Of a DNA stretch of 32,809 nucleotides, positions 1-8,436 are shown piece after piece. The position numbers and the translations under genes are program-made. Source of the DNA: Chitinophagaceae bacterium (GTDB lineage Bacteria > Bacteroidota > Bacteroidia > Chitinophagales > Chitinophagaceae); NCBI GenBank assembly GCA_025449645.1, contig JANWIY010000013.1:1-32809 (forward strand), read 5' to 3'. The notes below the pieces were generated by a model that saw only the letters and a program-made list of their open reading frames with translations, had not been told where the DNA came from and made no database searches. Position 1 is the first letter of the stretch. Each line of letters opens with the position of its first letter.

Positions 1-2
1 CG

Positions 3-665
3 CAGGAAATAGATTTCAATGATATTCGCACAACCCTGCAGGCACTTTATGCCATTTACGATAATTGCAATTCACTTCACACCAATGCATACGACGAGGC
101 CATCACGACGCCGACGGAAGAAAGTGTGCGCAGGGCGATGGCCATTCAGCTCATCATCAACAGGGAACTGGGAACCGTGAAAGTGGAAAATTTTATTCAG
201 GGTTCTTTTTTAATTGAAGAACTGACTAACCTCGTGGAAGAAGCTGTTATGACTGAATTTGACCGGTTAACTGAAAGAGGTGGTGTAATGGGCGCCATGG
301 AGCGCATGTACCAGCGTAATAAGATCCAGGAAGAAAGTTTGTTGTATGAAAGCCTGAAACATACCGGCGAGCTTCCGATCATCGGCGTAAATACATTTTT
401 AAACAAGTCGGGTTCTGCCACCGTTGTTCCTCATGAAATCATCCGGAGCAATTCCGCAGAAAAAGACAGCCAGATAGAAAATCTCCAATATTTCTGCAAA
501 CGGAATTCAGCTGAACGGGAATCAAGTCTCCAAACATTAAAAAAGATAGCACTGGAGAACGGAAACCTGTTTGAAGGTCTGATGGAAACCGTAAAATACT
601 GCAGCCTGGGTCAAATTACGCATGCACTTTATGAAGTTGGAGGGCAGTATAGACGAAATATGTAA
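3..665 (+). CDS. icmF: Fused isobutyryl-CoA mutase IcmF, C-terminal fragment (5' end outside window)
   Basis: The reading frame is open from base 3 to the TAA after RRNM, giving 220 residues of a protein that begins before the window. It matches the catalytic mutase end of IcmF-type enzymes: an early [20 protein letters not shown] stretch, then [26 protein letters not shown], and a closing [20 protein letters not shown]. IcmF is an adenosylcobalamin-dependent enzyme that interconverts isobutyryl-CoA and n-butyryl-CoA. It carries a B12 domain and a MeaI-like G-protein chaperone domain in the same chain, and those would lie upstream of the window. The GTG at 126 is internal and not a start. The gene faces the small minus-strand membrane protein at 703-906, with a GC-rich hairpin between them. 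Choosing IcmF over a separate MutA-type subunit rests on recognising the C-terminal sequence, not on seeing the fusion. Confidence 0.85.
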   Translation, partial: QEIDFNDIRTTLQALYAIYDNCNSLHTNAYDEAITTPTEESVRRAMAIQLIINRELGTVKVENFIQGSFLIEELTNLVEEAVMTEFDRLTERGGVMGAMERMYQRNKIQEESLLYESLKHTGELPIIGVNTFLNKSGSATVVPHEIIRSNSAEKDSQIENLQYFCKRNSAERESSLQTLKKIALENGNLFEGLMETVKYCSLGQITHALYEVGGQYRRNM

Positions 666-670
666 ACAAC

Positions 671-684
671 CATCAACCATCAAC
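671..684. repeat. Half-copy of the GTTGATG heptamer repeat
   Basis: Two tandem CATCAAC heptamers (reverse complement GTTGATG) lie six bases after the icmF stop. They are the same unit that builds the long inverted repeats near 2.6, 22.6 and 25.9 kb. No matching GTTGATG arm is present here, so this looks like a solo arm. Confidence 0.7.
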
Positions 685-703
685 GCGCCGGCGAAGCCGG
701 CGC
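685..703. terminator. GC-rich hairpin between convergent genes
   Basis: GCGCCGGC, loop GAA, GCCGGCGC forms a perfect 8-bp stem directly after the heptamer pair. Its last base is also the last base of the stop codon of the minus-strand membrane protein. There is no U tract on either side, so a role in ending both convergent transcripts is inferred from position and stability only. It could equally be a REP-like palindrome. Confidence 0.5.
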
Positions 704-906
704 TATTCCCTGTTCGATAAATCCCTTGTGCCGCGGATCAGACCGATACCTGCAAAAAAGAAAATTAATCCAAGAATTCCATATACAGTTATGGAGCGGA
801 TACTGTGGTTGGTTGATGCATTTCCCTGTACAAATTGATAGGCCGCCAGGATGAGTCCAGCGATACCCAAAACAGTTAGTATGACGCCGAATACCCGTTT
901 TTCCAT
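703..906 (-). CDS. Small two-helix membrane protein
   Basis: The 67-residue protein has two hydrophobic segments (about residues 5-27 and 41-59), separated by a short polar loop (GNASTNHSIRS), and a charged tail. This layout, MEKRVFG-(helix)-loop-YGILGLIFFFAGIGLIRGT, is common in small Bacteroidota inner-membrane proteins of unknown function. The start ATG at 906 is the only reasonable one, because the first helix begins right after it. It is convergent with icmF and has no operon partner. No function can be assigned. Confidence that it is a real gene comes from the well-formed helices and family resemblance. Confidence 0.7.
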   Translation of the reverse strand: MEKRVFGVILTVLGIAGLILAAYQFVQGNASTNHSIRSITVYGILGLIFFFAGIGLIRGTRDLSNRE

Positions 907-1008
907 GTGTTAGGTTTATGGGAGAGGATCAAAGAACGTGCCGTGCCAACCTGATTGGATAGTTGTCAGCTATTCATTCACATTGAAAAACTGTAGAACT
1001 TTTGCCCC

Positions 1009-1740
1009 TCAATCATAAAGAATCTGACATTGATTGCAGAAAAAGGTTCTTCTTTTTCCGGTGCCAAGATATTCTTTCGTTACAGGATTATGATCCCTCG
1101 GGCAGGTTTTCTTTGTATAGATTTGCCAGTGTTTTCTCAGTTCAAAATTCCGTTTCCATGCCAGGAAATCAAAGCTGTATTTACGCGCCTCACGAATTAA
1201 TTCAGATTTCTTTTTGGCTGGCAGTTTTCCTACAATGGATTTAGGATGAACGCGTATCCGAAACAAGACTTCGTTCTTGATGATGTTTCCGGCTCCGGCA
1301 AAAATATTCTGGTCCAGCAGGATATCACAGACCGACCGGATCGGATCTGCTCTCAGTTTGTATGCAGCTTTCCGGGCATTCCAATGCTCGTTTAAAACAT
1401 CCGAGCTAAAATCGTATACCTCATCCAGTGGATCCGTGATCAATCTGACGGAGCAGGTATAAAAATTCAATTCTCCTTTTTTGAATTTCAGGGAAAGCCT
1501 AAGAGAGCTTGGTTTTCTTTCATTGACCAGGTAAGTGCCAAACATCAAAAAATGAACGCGCACGCTGAATGTTTTAAAGCAAATAAGGAGGTGCTTTCCC
1601 CAGGTCCTGATATCTGTAATGGTTTGATTGACTAGTAATGACTTGTCAATTTTGGCATTTCCTTTGGCATCAGTCACTTTTTTCCCGATAAATGCAAGCA
1701 TGTTTTCTTTTGCTATCACCAGGGAAGGCCCTTCAGGCAT
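1009..1740 (-). CDS. nei: Endonuclease VIII-like DNA glycosylase (Fpg/Nei family)
   Basis: This is a 243-residue base-excision repair enzyme that removes oxidised bases and nicks the abasic site. The N-terminus is MPEGPS, so after Met removal Pro is the Schiff-base nucleophile and Glu the catalytic acid, as in the Fpg/Nei family. The helix-two-turn-helix region is at about residues 143-167 (QNIFAGAGNIIKNEVLFR). The C-terminal zinc finger is C213, H217, C235, C238, so one ligand of the usual four-Cys finger is His and the first pair has CxxxH spacing. This C-H-C-C form recurs in Bacteroidota Nei-like proteins. Length is slightly under the usual 260-270. It is transcribed divergently from the DUF72 gene across a 67-bp gap. 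Confidence 0.87.
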   Translation of the reverse strand: MPEGPSLVIAKENMLAFIGKKVTDAKGNAKIDKSLLVNQTITDIRTWGKHLLICFKTFSVRVHFLMFGTYLVNERKPSSLRLSLKFKKGELNFYTCSVRLITDPLDEVYDFSSDVLNEHWNARKAAYKLRADPIRSVCDILLDQNIFAGAGNIIKNEVLFRIRVHPKSIVGKLPAKKKSELIREARKYSFDFLAWKRNFELRKHWQIYTKKTCPRDHNPVTKEYLGTGKRRTFFCNQCQILYD

Positions 1741-1807
1741 AAATAAATTTCTTTTACCCTTTACAATTCATTTGCCATGTGTGGCTTGTGTTTTTCATTC
1801 TAAGTGC

Positions 1808-2521
1808 ATGAAGTATTATATCGGCTGTTCCGGATTTTCATATAAAGAGTGGAAGCCGGAATTCTACCCGGCGAAATTGCCCCAAAGGCAATGGTTTGAA
1901 TTTTATACATCCCAGTTCAACACGGTTGAATTGAATGTCAGCTTTTACCGTTTTCCTCAGCTCTCGATGTTGCAGGGCTGGTATAACAGGAGCCCGGATG
2001 ATTTTCTTTTTGCAGTAAAGGCGCCGCGTCTTATTACGCATTACAAGAAGTTCAATGATTCCGAGAGACTGCTCCAGGATTTCTACGGATCGATCGGGAA
2101 TGGATTAAAATCCAAACTGGGACCTGTTCTTTTTCAACTTCCAAGGGAATTGGTCTATTCTGAAGAACGCCTGGAAACGCTTATCCAATCTATAGATAAG
2201 AAATTTATCAATGCAATCGAATTCAGGGATCCGAGCTGGTGGATACCATCCGTTCAGAAATTGCTGAAAATGAATAAGATTATTTTTTGCGGGATCAGTC
2301 ACCCAACGCTCCCTGCTAATTTTATTTCCGGCCCGGATGTTTATTGCCGCTATCACGGCGTTCCCAGGTTATATTATTCTGAATACGGGCTTCCTGCAAT
2401 GAAGGCCATGGCTGAAAAATTACGGTCACCTTCCGTAAAGCATGCATATATCTATTTTAACAATACTGCGAATGGCTCAGCTATTCACAATGCCAGGCAG
2501 CTGCAATACCTGATGCTTTAA
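1808..2521 (+). CDS. DUF72 (YecE-like) family protein
   Basis: The 237-residue protein has the classic DUF72 opening, MKYYIGCSGFSYKEWKPEFY, followed by FNTVELNVSFYRFP, a FAVKAPRLITH strand, LGPVLFQLP, an AIEFRDPSWW motif and a closing HAYIYFNNTANGSAIHNARQL. The family folds as a TIM barrel with a conserved pocket, and its biochemical activity is not established. The reading frame is open back to 1628, but that 60-residue extension lies inside the nei gene and has no family resemblance, so the start is placed at the ATG at 1808, where homology begins. The gene is followed by a GTTGATG inverted repeat. Confidence 0.87.
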   Translation: MKYYIGCSGFSYKEWKPEFYPAKLPQRQWFEFYTSQFNTVELNVSFYRFPQLSMLQGWYNRSPDDFLFAVKAPRLITHYKKFNDSERLLQDFYGSIGNGLKSKLGPVLFQLPRELVYSEERLETLIQSIDKKFINAIEFRDPSWWIPSVQKLLKMNKIIFCGISHPTLPANFISGPDVYCRYHGVPRLYYSEYGLPAMKAMAEKLRSPSVKHAYIYFNNTANGSAIHNARQLQYLML

Positions 2522-2543
2522 AGGTTGAGACGTCTTAGGATTT

Positions 2544-2677
2544 GTTGACGGTTGATAGTTGATGGTTGATTGACTTATTTGCAAGTTCAAAATAGAGAAG
2601 ATACAGTTGATAGTGGATGGACTTCTATTTCGAATCTGCACCTGAAGTCCATTAACCATCAACTATCAACCATCAAC
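2544..2677. repeat. GTTGATG heptamer inverted repeat, copy 1
   Basis: The left arm (2544-2577) reads GTTGACG, GTTGATA, GTTGATG, GTTGATT, GACTTA. The right arm (2644-2677) is the reverse complement of GTTGATG, GTTGATA, GTTGATG, GTTAATG, GACTTC. A third partial copy, GTTGATA, GTGGATG, GACTTC, lies at 2606-2625 inside the loop. The element fills most of the space between the DUF72 stop and the amidase promoter. The arms could form a long hairpin in RNA. See the separate finding for the family. Confidence 0.85.
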
Positions 2678-2690
2678 CAATTCAGTCAAC

Positions 2691-2698
2691 TATATTTG
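2691..2698 (+). promoter_or_regulatory. Bacteroidota-type -7 box for the amidase gene
   Basis: TATATTTG is an exact match to the TAnnTTTG consensus and lies 16 bases before the amidase ATG at 2715, predicting a leader of only about 10 nt. No TTG is seen at the expected -33 distance, because that stretch is occupied by the end of the heptamer repeat. Confidence 0.5.
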
Positions 2699-2714
2699 CA
2701 TTTCAACCTGAACA

Positions 2715-3518
2715 ATGCTCAACAGATCTTTCTTTTTTATTATCCTGGTTCTTTTTAGTTGCCGTACCAATCCCTACAGGTCCACTAACAAAGATTATAG
2801 GAAAGAGGCAAAGCATCTCAGCAATATCCTGAGGGACCAGCCGCCAAATTATTTTCCCGGGCAACAAATGGAATGGGCGGGAACGGTAAACTTTGATCTG
2901 CGCCGGCCAAATTTTATCATTATCCATCATACGGCACAGGAGGGTTGTCCGCAAACGCTTAAAGCATTTACCACGACAAGCTCAAAAGTGAGCGCACACT
3001 ACGTGATTTGTAAAGACGGGACAGTGCATCATATGCTCAATGATTTATTGCGTGCATGGCAGGCTGGCGTAAGTAAATGGGGCAACAATACGGATATCAA
3101 TTCCTCCAGTATCGGCATCGAACTGGATAATAATGGCTTTGAAGATTTCAGCCTTCCACAAATCAACAGCCTGCTGATCCTGCTGGATACACTTAAAACA
3201 AAATATCATATTCCGGAGGCGAATATTATTGGTCATGGTGATATTGCGCCGGGAAGAAAAGTGGATCCGAACTGGCATTTTCCATGGAAATTATTGGCTG
3301 AACACGGGTTTGGGGAATGGTTTGATGATACAACCTATACCGTCGTTCCTACTGGATTCAATGAATACCAGGCATTGAGAATTATCGGCTACAACTTAAA
3401 AGATACTGTTGCGGTGATAAACGCCTTCCGCAGGCATTGGCTTCAGGATACGGTTTATCGTGCGCTGGACAGTTCCGATGATAAGATTCTCTACAATCTT
3501 TCACAGAAATATCAATAA
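2715..3518 (+). CDS. N-acetylmuramoyl-L-alanine amidase (Amidase_2/AmpD-like), predicted lipoprotein
   Basis: The 267-residue enzyme should cleave the bond between N-acetylmuramic acid and L-alanine in peptidoglycan or its fragments. A short hydrophobic leader ends in LFSC (Cys16), a lipoprotein-type signal, so it is probably anchored in the periplasm or outer membrane. The Amidase_2 fold covers about residues 55-195. Zinc ligands are H71 or H72 (in HHTAQEGC), H174 (GHGDIAPGRK) and D184, and the catalytic pair corresponds to E136 (GIELDNNG) and K182. The last 60 residues resemble a small helical, peptidoglycan-binding-like tail. It is followed by a strong bidirectional terminator. It might release anhydro-muropeptides for recycling, which fits the kinase/MurU pair further along, but that link is inference. 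Confidence 0.87.
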   Translation: MLNRSFFFIILVLFSCRTNPYRSTNKDYRKEAKHLSNILRDQPPNYFPGQQMEWAGTVNFDLRRPNFIIIHHTAQEGCPQTLKAFTTTSSKVSAHYVICKDGTVHHMLNDLLRAWQAGVSKWGNNTDINSSSIGIELDNNGFEDFSLPQINSLLILLDTLKTKYHIPEANIIGHGDIAPGRKVDPNWHFPWKLLAEHGFGEWFDDTTYTVVPTGFNEYQALRIIGYNLKDTVAVINAFRRHWLQDTVYRALDSSDDKILYNLSQKYQ

Positions 3519-3547
3519 AAAAAACCACCGCCGGGTGGTTCTTTTTT
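3517..3547. terminator. Bidirectional intrinsic terminator
   Basis: An A run is followed by AACCACC, loop GCCG, GGTGGTT (stem 3523-3540), then CTTTTTT. With A tracts on one side and T tracts on the other it can stop transcription of both the amidase (plus strand) and the PfpI gene (minus strand, ending at 3589). Confidence 0.85.
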
Positions 3548-3588
3548 ACGATAAATCCCTGTGTATAGAAATGGGTCGGATTTCCAGA

Positions 3589-4149
3589 TCAGAATGCGGA
3601 CTGCGCGTGTGCCCCTTCCGCGATTTCTTCAATCATCTTTTTATTGAATGCTTCGAGGTCATCCGGACTGCGGCTGGTTACCAGGCCATTGTCAACCACT
3701 ACCTCGAGGTCAGCCCAACTAACACCTGCATTTTCAAGATCGGTACGAATGGAAGGAAAGGAAGTCATGTTTTTCCCGCTCAGCATTCCTGTTTCAATTA
3801 ATAATTGCGGACCATGACAAATGGCTGCAACAGGCTTGCCTTCTTCGAGGAATTGTTGCGCAAAATCCACACAATCGGGATTTGCGCGCATCTGATCAGG
3901 GTTCATTACACCACCAGGAATCATCAGCGCATCATAGTCTTCGGGATCCGCATCATCCAGGTTTACATCTACAGGCAACTCGATGGACCAGTGATCATGT
4001 TTCCAGGCTTTGACTTTATCTTTTTGAGGAGATACAATCTCAACTGTTGCTCCTGCATCCAGCAGGGCCTTGCGGGGACTGGTTAATTCAGCTTCTTCAA
4101 AACCATTTTCCGTAAGTATCGCTACTTTCTTGCCACTTAACTTTCCCAT
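3589..4149 (-). CDS. PfpI/DJ-1 family protein (YhbO-like)
   Basis: The 186-residue protein belongs to the PfpI branch of the DJ-1 superfamily. It opens with GKKVAILTENGFEEAEL (acidic residue of the active site at E18), then DALMIPGG, and the nucleophile elbow AAICHGPQ with Cys111-His112. Members have been described as stress proteins, proteases or glyoxalase/deglycase-like enzymes, and the true substrate is disputed, so no specific reaction is claimed. The C-terminal TSRSPDDLEAFNKKMIEEI fits the family. It is a single-gene unit, convergent with the amidase over a shared terminator and divergent from the glucosidase. A TTG-N21-TATTTTTC promoter candidate lies just upstream. Confidence 0.88.
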   Translation of the reverse strand: MGKLSGKKVAILTENGFEEAELTSPRKALLDAGATVEIVSPQKDKVKAWKHDHWSIELPVDVNLDDADPEDYDALMIPGGVMNPDQMRANPDCVDFAQQFLEEGKPVAAICHGPQLLIETGMLSGKNMTSFPSIRTDLENAGVSWADLEVVVDNGLVTSRSPDDLEAFNKKMIEEIAEGAHAQSAF

Positions 4150-4169
4150 ACAGATTGATTTTTAATAAT

Positions 4170-4201
4170 GAAAAATATTCGATTCAGGTAATTGAATTCA
4201 A
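4170..4201 (-). promoter_or_regulatory. Promoter candidate for the PfpI gene
   Basis: On the minus strand TTG (4201-4199) is followed after 21 bases by TATTTTTC (4177-4170), one mismatch from the TAnnTTTG -7 consensus. The box is about 20 bases before the ATG at 4149. Spacing agrees with Bacteroidota -33/-7 promoters. Confidence 0.45.
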
Positions 4202-4212
4202 AAACGATACCA

Positions 4213-4232
4213 ATCCGGGTGGCTTCCCGGAT
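4213..4232. other. Perfect hairpin in the pfpI/glucosidase divergent spacer
   Basis: ATCCGGG, loop TGGCTT, CCCGGAT forms a 7-bp perfect stem midway between two divergent starts (4149 and 4266). It is not followed by a U tract. It could be an operator or a 5'-UTR structure of the glucosidase. No regulator is identified. Confidence 0.4.
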
Positions 4233-4265
4233 CCGTTAAAGAACTAATCCGTAATTTTAAACCGG

Positions 4266-6938
4266 ATGTCTTCACTTATGACCATTGAGCAGAAACGCCT
4301 TCTTTTAAATTCCTACAGAAAAATACCCCTGGAACAATGGGGACCTTACCTGAGCGAAAGGCAGTGGGGAACCGTGAGAGAGGATTATGGCCCCTACGGC
4401 GATGCATGGAATTATTTCCCTTACGATCATGCCCATTGCAGGCAGTATCAATGGGGGGAAGACGGATTGGCAGGCATCTCCGATTTTTTTCAAAACCTCT
4501 GCTTTGCTGTTGCCCTGTGGAACGGAAAGGATCCCATATTAAAGGAAAGATTATTCGGCCTTGGAAATACGCAGGGAAACCATGGTGAAGATGTAAAGGA
4601 ATTATATTATCATTTGGACAATATTCCTTCACATTATTATATGGAATATCTGTATAAGTACCCCCAGCAGGCATTTCCATATGAGAAACTGCGGAAAGAG
4701 AATGCGCTACTTTCAAAACAGGATCCTGAATATGAAATCCTGGACACCGGCATTTTCGACAATAATGAATATTTTGATGTGCTGGTGACTTATGCAAAAG
4801 TCAACTCAAAAGATATTTTTATCAGGATCGAGATCACCAACCGTTATCTGAAGGCGGCGGAGATCTCCGTTCTGCCCACCCTGTGGTTTTACAATAAGTG
4901 GAAGAATGATCCCGAACAAAAGCCGCGGATCAGCCAGCGAAATAAGAACTCGGTAAAGGCGGACCATAGCCGGCTGGGAAGTTATTATCTCTATTTTCAA
5001 ACTCCGAAAGATAAATGGTTCACTGAAAATGAAACCAACCAGGAAAAGATTTCGGGCGTTCCGAATGAAAGCATTTTTGTAAAGGATGCTTTTCATGACG
5101 CCCTGGTTCATGGGAAAAATGTGGAAGCCTTAAGAAAAATCAAAAAGGGAACTAAATTCTCTTCTGTTTATCAATTTACTATTGAAGGCGGCAAATCCCA
5201 GACGCTTTTTCTCCGCCTTTCAAATAAATCCATTGAGAATCCATTCACTTTTGGATTTGAGAAAATATTCGAACAGCGGAAAGAAGAAGCCAATGCTTTT
5301 TATGATGAGATCCTGGATCCCGGGAGCGTTGATCACCTGAAGGTGTTGCAGCGGCAAGCCCTTTCCGGATTGCTTTGGAGTAAACAGTATTATCATTTTG
5401 ATGTGGAGAAATGGCTTGGCGGTAGCGATGGGATCACACCGGTTAATGCAGGAAAGCTGGCCGGGAGGAATCATGACTGGAAGCATCTTAAAAACCAGGA
5501 TATCATTGCTATGCCCGATAAATGGGAGTACCCCTGGTATGCCGCCTGGGATATGGCATTTCAAAGTATTCCGATGTCCATGGTGGATCCCAGCTTCGCC
5601 AAGCATCAGTTGCTGCTCATTATGCGCGAATGGTACATGAAACCCGACGGACAGCTGCCTGCCTATGAATGGAATTTCAGTGACGTGAATCCACCGGTGC
5701 AGGCCTGGGCTGCGCTCCAGGTTTACAAGATAGAAAAAGAAAAAAGCGGACATGGCGACATTGATTTCCTGAAACGGATCTTTCAGAAATTACTGATCAA
5801 TTTTACATGGTGGGTAAACCGGAAAGATCCGAACGGCAACAATATGTTTGAAGGAGGATTCCTGGGCCTCGATAATATCGGCGTTTTTAACCGGAGTATT
5901 GAATTGCCAGGGCAAATGCAGCTGGAACAGGCCGACGGTACCAGCTGGATGGGCATGTATGCGCTGAACATGATGGACATGGCGCTGGAGATTGCGATGA
6001 AAGATGCGGCTTTTGAAGATACGGCCACCAAATTCTTTGAACAGTTCGTGTTAATTGCCGAAGCTTTGAATGAGCAGGGTATGTGGAATGAAGAAGATAA
6101 GTTTTTCTATGATACGCTGGCGATTGCCGGATCCGTGCCCTTGCAGCTTCGCATTCATTCAATCGTAGGCATCACGACACTTTTTGCGGTCTCCGTGATT
6201 GAAAAGAAAAAGCTGGATAAGCTCGCTGATTTCAAAAAACGGATCAGTTGGTTTGAAAACTACCGGTTGAAAAATAAAAAGTTCTGGCCAAATGAAGAAA
6301 AGACTGATGGGGAAACCATCCTGCTTTCGCTCGTTCCGCGCGGACGCCTAGTGAGTCTGCTCGAAAGATTACTCAATGAAGAAGAATTCCTTTCACCCGG
6401 CGGAATCCGTGCACTTTCCAAATACCATGAGAAAAATCCATATTCCGTAACCATCGATAATATCAATTATACTATTCAATATGATCCGGGTGATTCCACT
6501 TCCAGTCTTTTTGGCGGCAATTCAAACTGGCGCGGACCCATATGGATGCCCATTAATTATCTGATCATTCAGTCAATCCGGAAATATGGCATTTTTTATG
6601 GCAATGCCCTGAAAGTAGAGTGCCCTGTGGGTTCCGGCAATATGCTTAACCTGGAGGAGGTCGCGAATTTCCTCACCCGGCGTGTTATCAGTCTGTTTCA
6701 GCCGGACTTGTCCGGGGCCATTCCGCAATACGGCAAATACAACTGGTTTTATCAGCAGCCCGGAAATGAGCATCTCAATCTTTTTTATGAATACTTTCAC
6801 GGAGATAACGGCCAGGGTCTCGGCGCATGCCAGCAGACCGGCTGGACCGCCCTGCTTGCGGAACTGATCAATGAGCAGCAACAAAGAGCAGGGGAAAATA
6901 TTCCTGCGGAACCCCCCGAAATCACGGTGGTTAACTGA
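4266..6938 (+). CDS. GH63-like glucosidase (MGH1-type glycoside hydrolase)
   Basis: The 890-residue protein contains the long conserved opening seen in bacterial GH63 'glucosidase' proteins: WGPYLSERQWGTVREDY, YRWGEDGLAGISD-like (YQWGEDGLAGISDFFQNLC), LALWNG-like FAVALWNGKDP, LKERLFGLGNTQGNHGEDVK and LYKYPQQAFPY. The second half is the (alpha/alpha)6 barrel with HDWKHLKN, PDKWEYPWYAAWDMAFQ, LPAYEWNFSDVNPPV and SLFGGNSNWRGPIWMP. There is no signal peptide, so it should act in the cytoplasm on an alpha-glucoside or alpha-mannoside-type substrate that the sequence does not identify. The start at 4266 is an ATG, with a second ATG at 4278 equally possible. The kinase/RapZ-C gene follows after 25 bp on the same strand, so the two are probably co-transcribed. 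Confidence 0.85.
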   Translation: MSSLMTIEQKRLLLNSYRKIPLEQWGPYLSERQWGTVREDYGPYGDAWNYFPYDHAHCRQYQWGEDGLAGISDFFQNLCFAVALWNGKDPILKERLFGLGNTQGNHGEDVKELYYHLDNIPSHYYMEYLYKYPQQAFPYEKLRKENALLSKQDPEYEILDTGIFDNNEYFDVLVTYAKVNSKDIFIRIEITNRYLKAAEISVLPTLWFYNKWKNDPEQKPRISQRNKNSVKADHSRLGSYYLYFQTPKDKWFTENETNQEKISGVPNESIFVKDAFHDALVHGKNVEALRKIKKGTKFSSVYQFTIEGGKSQTLFLRLSNKSIENPFTFGFEKIFEQRKEEANAFYDEILDPGSVDHLKVLQRQALSGLLWSKQYYHFDVEKWLGGSDGITPVNAGKLAGRNHDWKHLKNQDIIAMPDKWEYPWYAAWDMAFQSIPMSMVDPSFAKHQLLLIMREWYMKPDGQLPAYEWNFSDVNPPVQAWAALQVYKIEKEKSGHGDIDFLKRIFQKLLINFTWWVNRKDPNGNNMFEGGFLGLDNIGVFNRSIELPGQMQLEQADGTSWMGMYALNMMDMALEIAMKDAAFEDTATKFFEQFVLIAEALNEQGMWNEEDKFFYDTLAIAGSVPLQLRIHSIVGITTLFAVSVIEKKKLDKLADFKKRISWFENYRLKNKKFWPNEEKTDGETILLSLVPRGRLVSLLERLLNEEEFLSPGGIRALSKYHEKNPYSVTIDNINYTIQYDPGDSTSSLFGGNSNWRGPIWMPINYLIIQSIRKYGIFYGNALKVECPVGSGNMLNLEEVANFLTRRVISLFQPDLSGAIPQYGKYNWFYQQPGNEHLNLFYEYFHGDNGQGLGACQQTGWTALLAELINEQQQRAGENIPAEPPEITVVN

Positions 6939-6963
6939 GCTTGCAGTAGTTTCATAAATAAAT

Positions 6964-8415
6964 ATGGACAGCATTAACCATGATATAGCGGCCCTTTTTT
7001 CCGGTTACAGCAAAGAGCCTGTTGTTTCCGTCAAAAAGATTCCTCAGTCAGGAAGCATCCGGACCTACTACCGCATCCATACTTCAAAGCAAAGCTATAT
7101 CGCTACCTATGGCCTGAATATTAAAGAAAACCAAACATTTATCCTGTTCAGCCGCCATTTTAAGAGCAGGGAATGTCCGGTGCCGGATATTTATGCAGAG
7201 AATGAGGAATGCACACTGTATATCCAGCAGGATTTCGGAGATGTTTCGCTGTTAAACAAACTGGAAGAACAAGGCTTCACACCCTATATTTTCGATCTGT
7301 TCAAACAGAGCCTGAAGACACTGGCCCACCTGCAGATCCGGGGTGACGAAGGCCTTGACTATGAAAACTGGTGTCTCACTTCGAGCGAGTTCGGGAAGCA
7401 GGCCATTATGAGCGATCTGTTGTATTTCAAATATTATTTTCTCGACACACTTCAGCTTCCATATGATAAGGAAAAGCTCATTGCTGATTTTGAAGCATTC
7501 GCTTCTGATCTCAGTAGCGTTGATCATAAATACTTCATGTTCCGGGATTTTCAAAGCCGGAACATCATGATTGAAAACGAAAAAGTTCATTTTATCGATT
7601 ATCAGGGCGGCATGAAGGGCGCTCTTCAATATGATGTAGCGTCCATGCTTTGGCAGGCAAAGGCAGAACTTCCGGATGAATGGAAAAATGGGTTGCTTGA
7701 ATATTATATGGATTGCGTGGAAGAAATGCTGGCGGGGAAGATTGACCGGCATCGCTTTTTCAGGCAGTACCGCGGCTATGTGCTGATCCGGCTGATGCAG
7801 GTGCTGGGCGCCTACGGATTCCGCGGATTGTTTGAACGCAAGGCGCATTTTCTGATCAGCATTCCACTAGGGTTAAAGAATCTTCGGGATTTTTTGCAAA
7901 ATCATTTTTCAGGAAGGGATTTGCCGGAATATGAAAGAGTTCTTCATCTGATCGTGGAGGACCAGGTGATCCAGCGATTCGTACCGTTGAGGGCTGGTCC
8001 GGAGACTCCCCTGGTGGTTCATATCAACAGCTTTTCTTACAAGAGATCCATCCCCGAAGATGATGGAGGCAATGGTGGCGGATTTGTATTTGATTGCCGC
8101 GGAATTTTAAATCCCGGGCGCCAGGATGCATTCATGTCTAAAACAGGTAGAGATAAAGAAGTAAGGGAATTCCTGGAGCAGGAAACCAAAATGCCGGAAT
8201 ATCTCAACAGTGTATTTGATCTCGTGGATATTTCCGTGGAAGAATATATCAAGCGCGGATTCAAAAGCCTGATGGTGAGTTTCGGCTGCACCGGCGGCCA
8301 GCACCGGAGTGTATATGCTGCAGATGCGCTGGCAAGACATCTTAAGAATAAATTCGGAGTGCAGATAGAGCTCAAACACGTGGAGCAGGATCTGAAGGGA
8401 TGGCTGAATGCGTGA
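6964..8415 (+). CDS. AmgK-like sugar kinase fused to a RapZ C-terminal domain
   Basis: The 483-residue chain has two domains. Residues about 1-310 form an aminoglycoside-phosphotransferase-type kinase resembling AmgK, the anomeric MurNAc/GlcNAc kinase. It has a catalytic loop FRDFQSRN (D195, N200), a metal-binding IDYQGG (D212), and the AmgK-like GALQYDVASMLWQAKAE segment. Residues about 350-476 match the RapZ C-terminal domain: INSFSYKRSIPEDD, FVFDCRGILNPG, KTGRDKEVREFLE and GCTGGQHRSV (441-450). In E. coli that domain binds glucosamine-6-phosphate. The RapZ P-loop domain is absent, and so is the basic RNA-binding tail. The gene follows the glucosidase by 25 bp and meets the MurU-like gene tail to tail with 21 bp between. 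The domains are secure; the AmgK specificity and the sensing role are inferred. Confidence 0.85.
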   Translation: MDSINHDIAALFSGYSKEPVVSVKKIPQSGSIRTYYRIHTSKQSYIATYGLNIKENQTFILFSRHFKSRECPVPDIYAENEECTLYIQQDFGDVSLLNKLEEQGFTPYIFDLFKQSLKTLAHLQIRGDEGLDYENWCLTSSEFGKQAIMSDLLYFKYYFLDTLQLPYDKEKLIADFEAFASDLSSVDHKYFMFRDFQSRNIMIENEKVHFIDYQGGMKGALQYDVASMLWQAKAELPDEWKNGLLEYYMDCVEEMLAGKIDRHRFFRQYRGYVLIRLMQVLGAYGFRGLFERKAHFLISIPLGLKNLRDFLQNHFSGRDLPEYERVLHLIVEDQVIQRFVPLRAGPETPLVVHINSFSYKRSIPEDDGGNGGGFVFDCRGILNPGRQDAFMSKTGRDKEVREFLEQETKMPEYLNSVFDLVDISVEEYIKRGFKSLMVSFGCTGGQHRSVYAADALARHLKNKFGVQIELKHVEQDLKGWLNA

Positions 8416-8436
8416 AAATTTTTGCTGACGCTACCA

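Noticed and set aside
1628-1807. Upstream extension of the DUF72 frame
   Set aside because: It overlaps the nei gene and lacks family similarity; homology starts at the ATG at 1808.
2544-2677. Repeat cluster that superficially resembles a small CRISPR array
   Set aside because: The units are 7-bp tandem repeats in inverted arms, with no 25-40 bp direct repeats, no regular spacers and no cas genes nearby.
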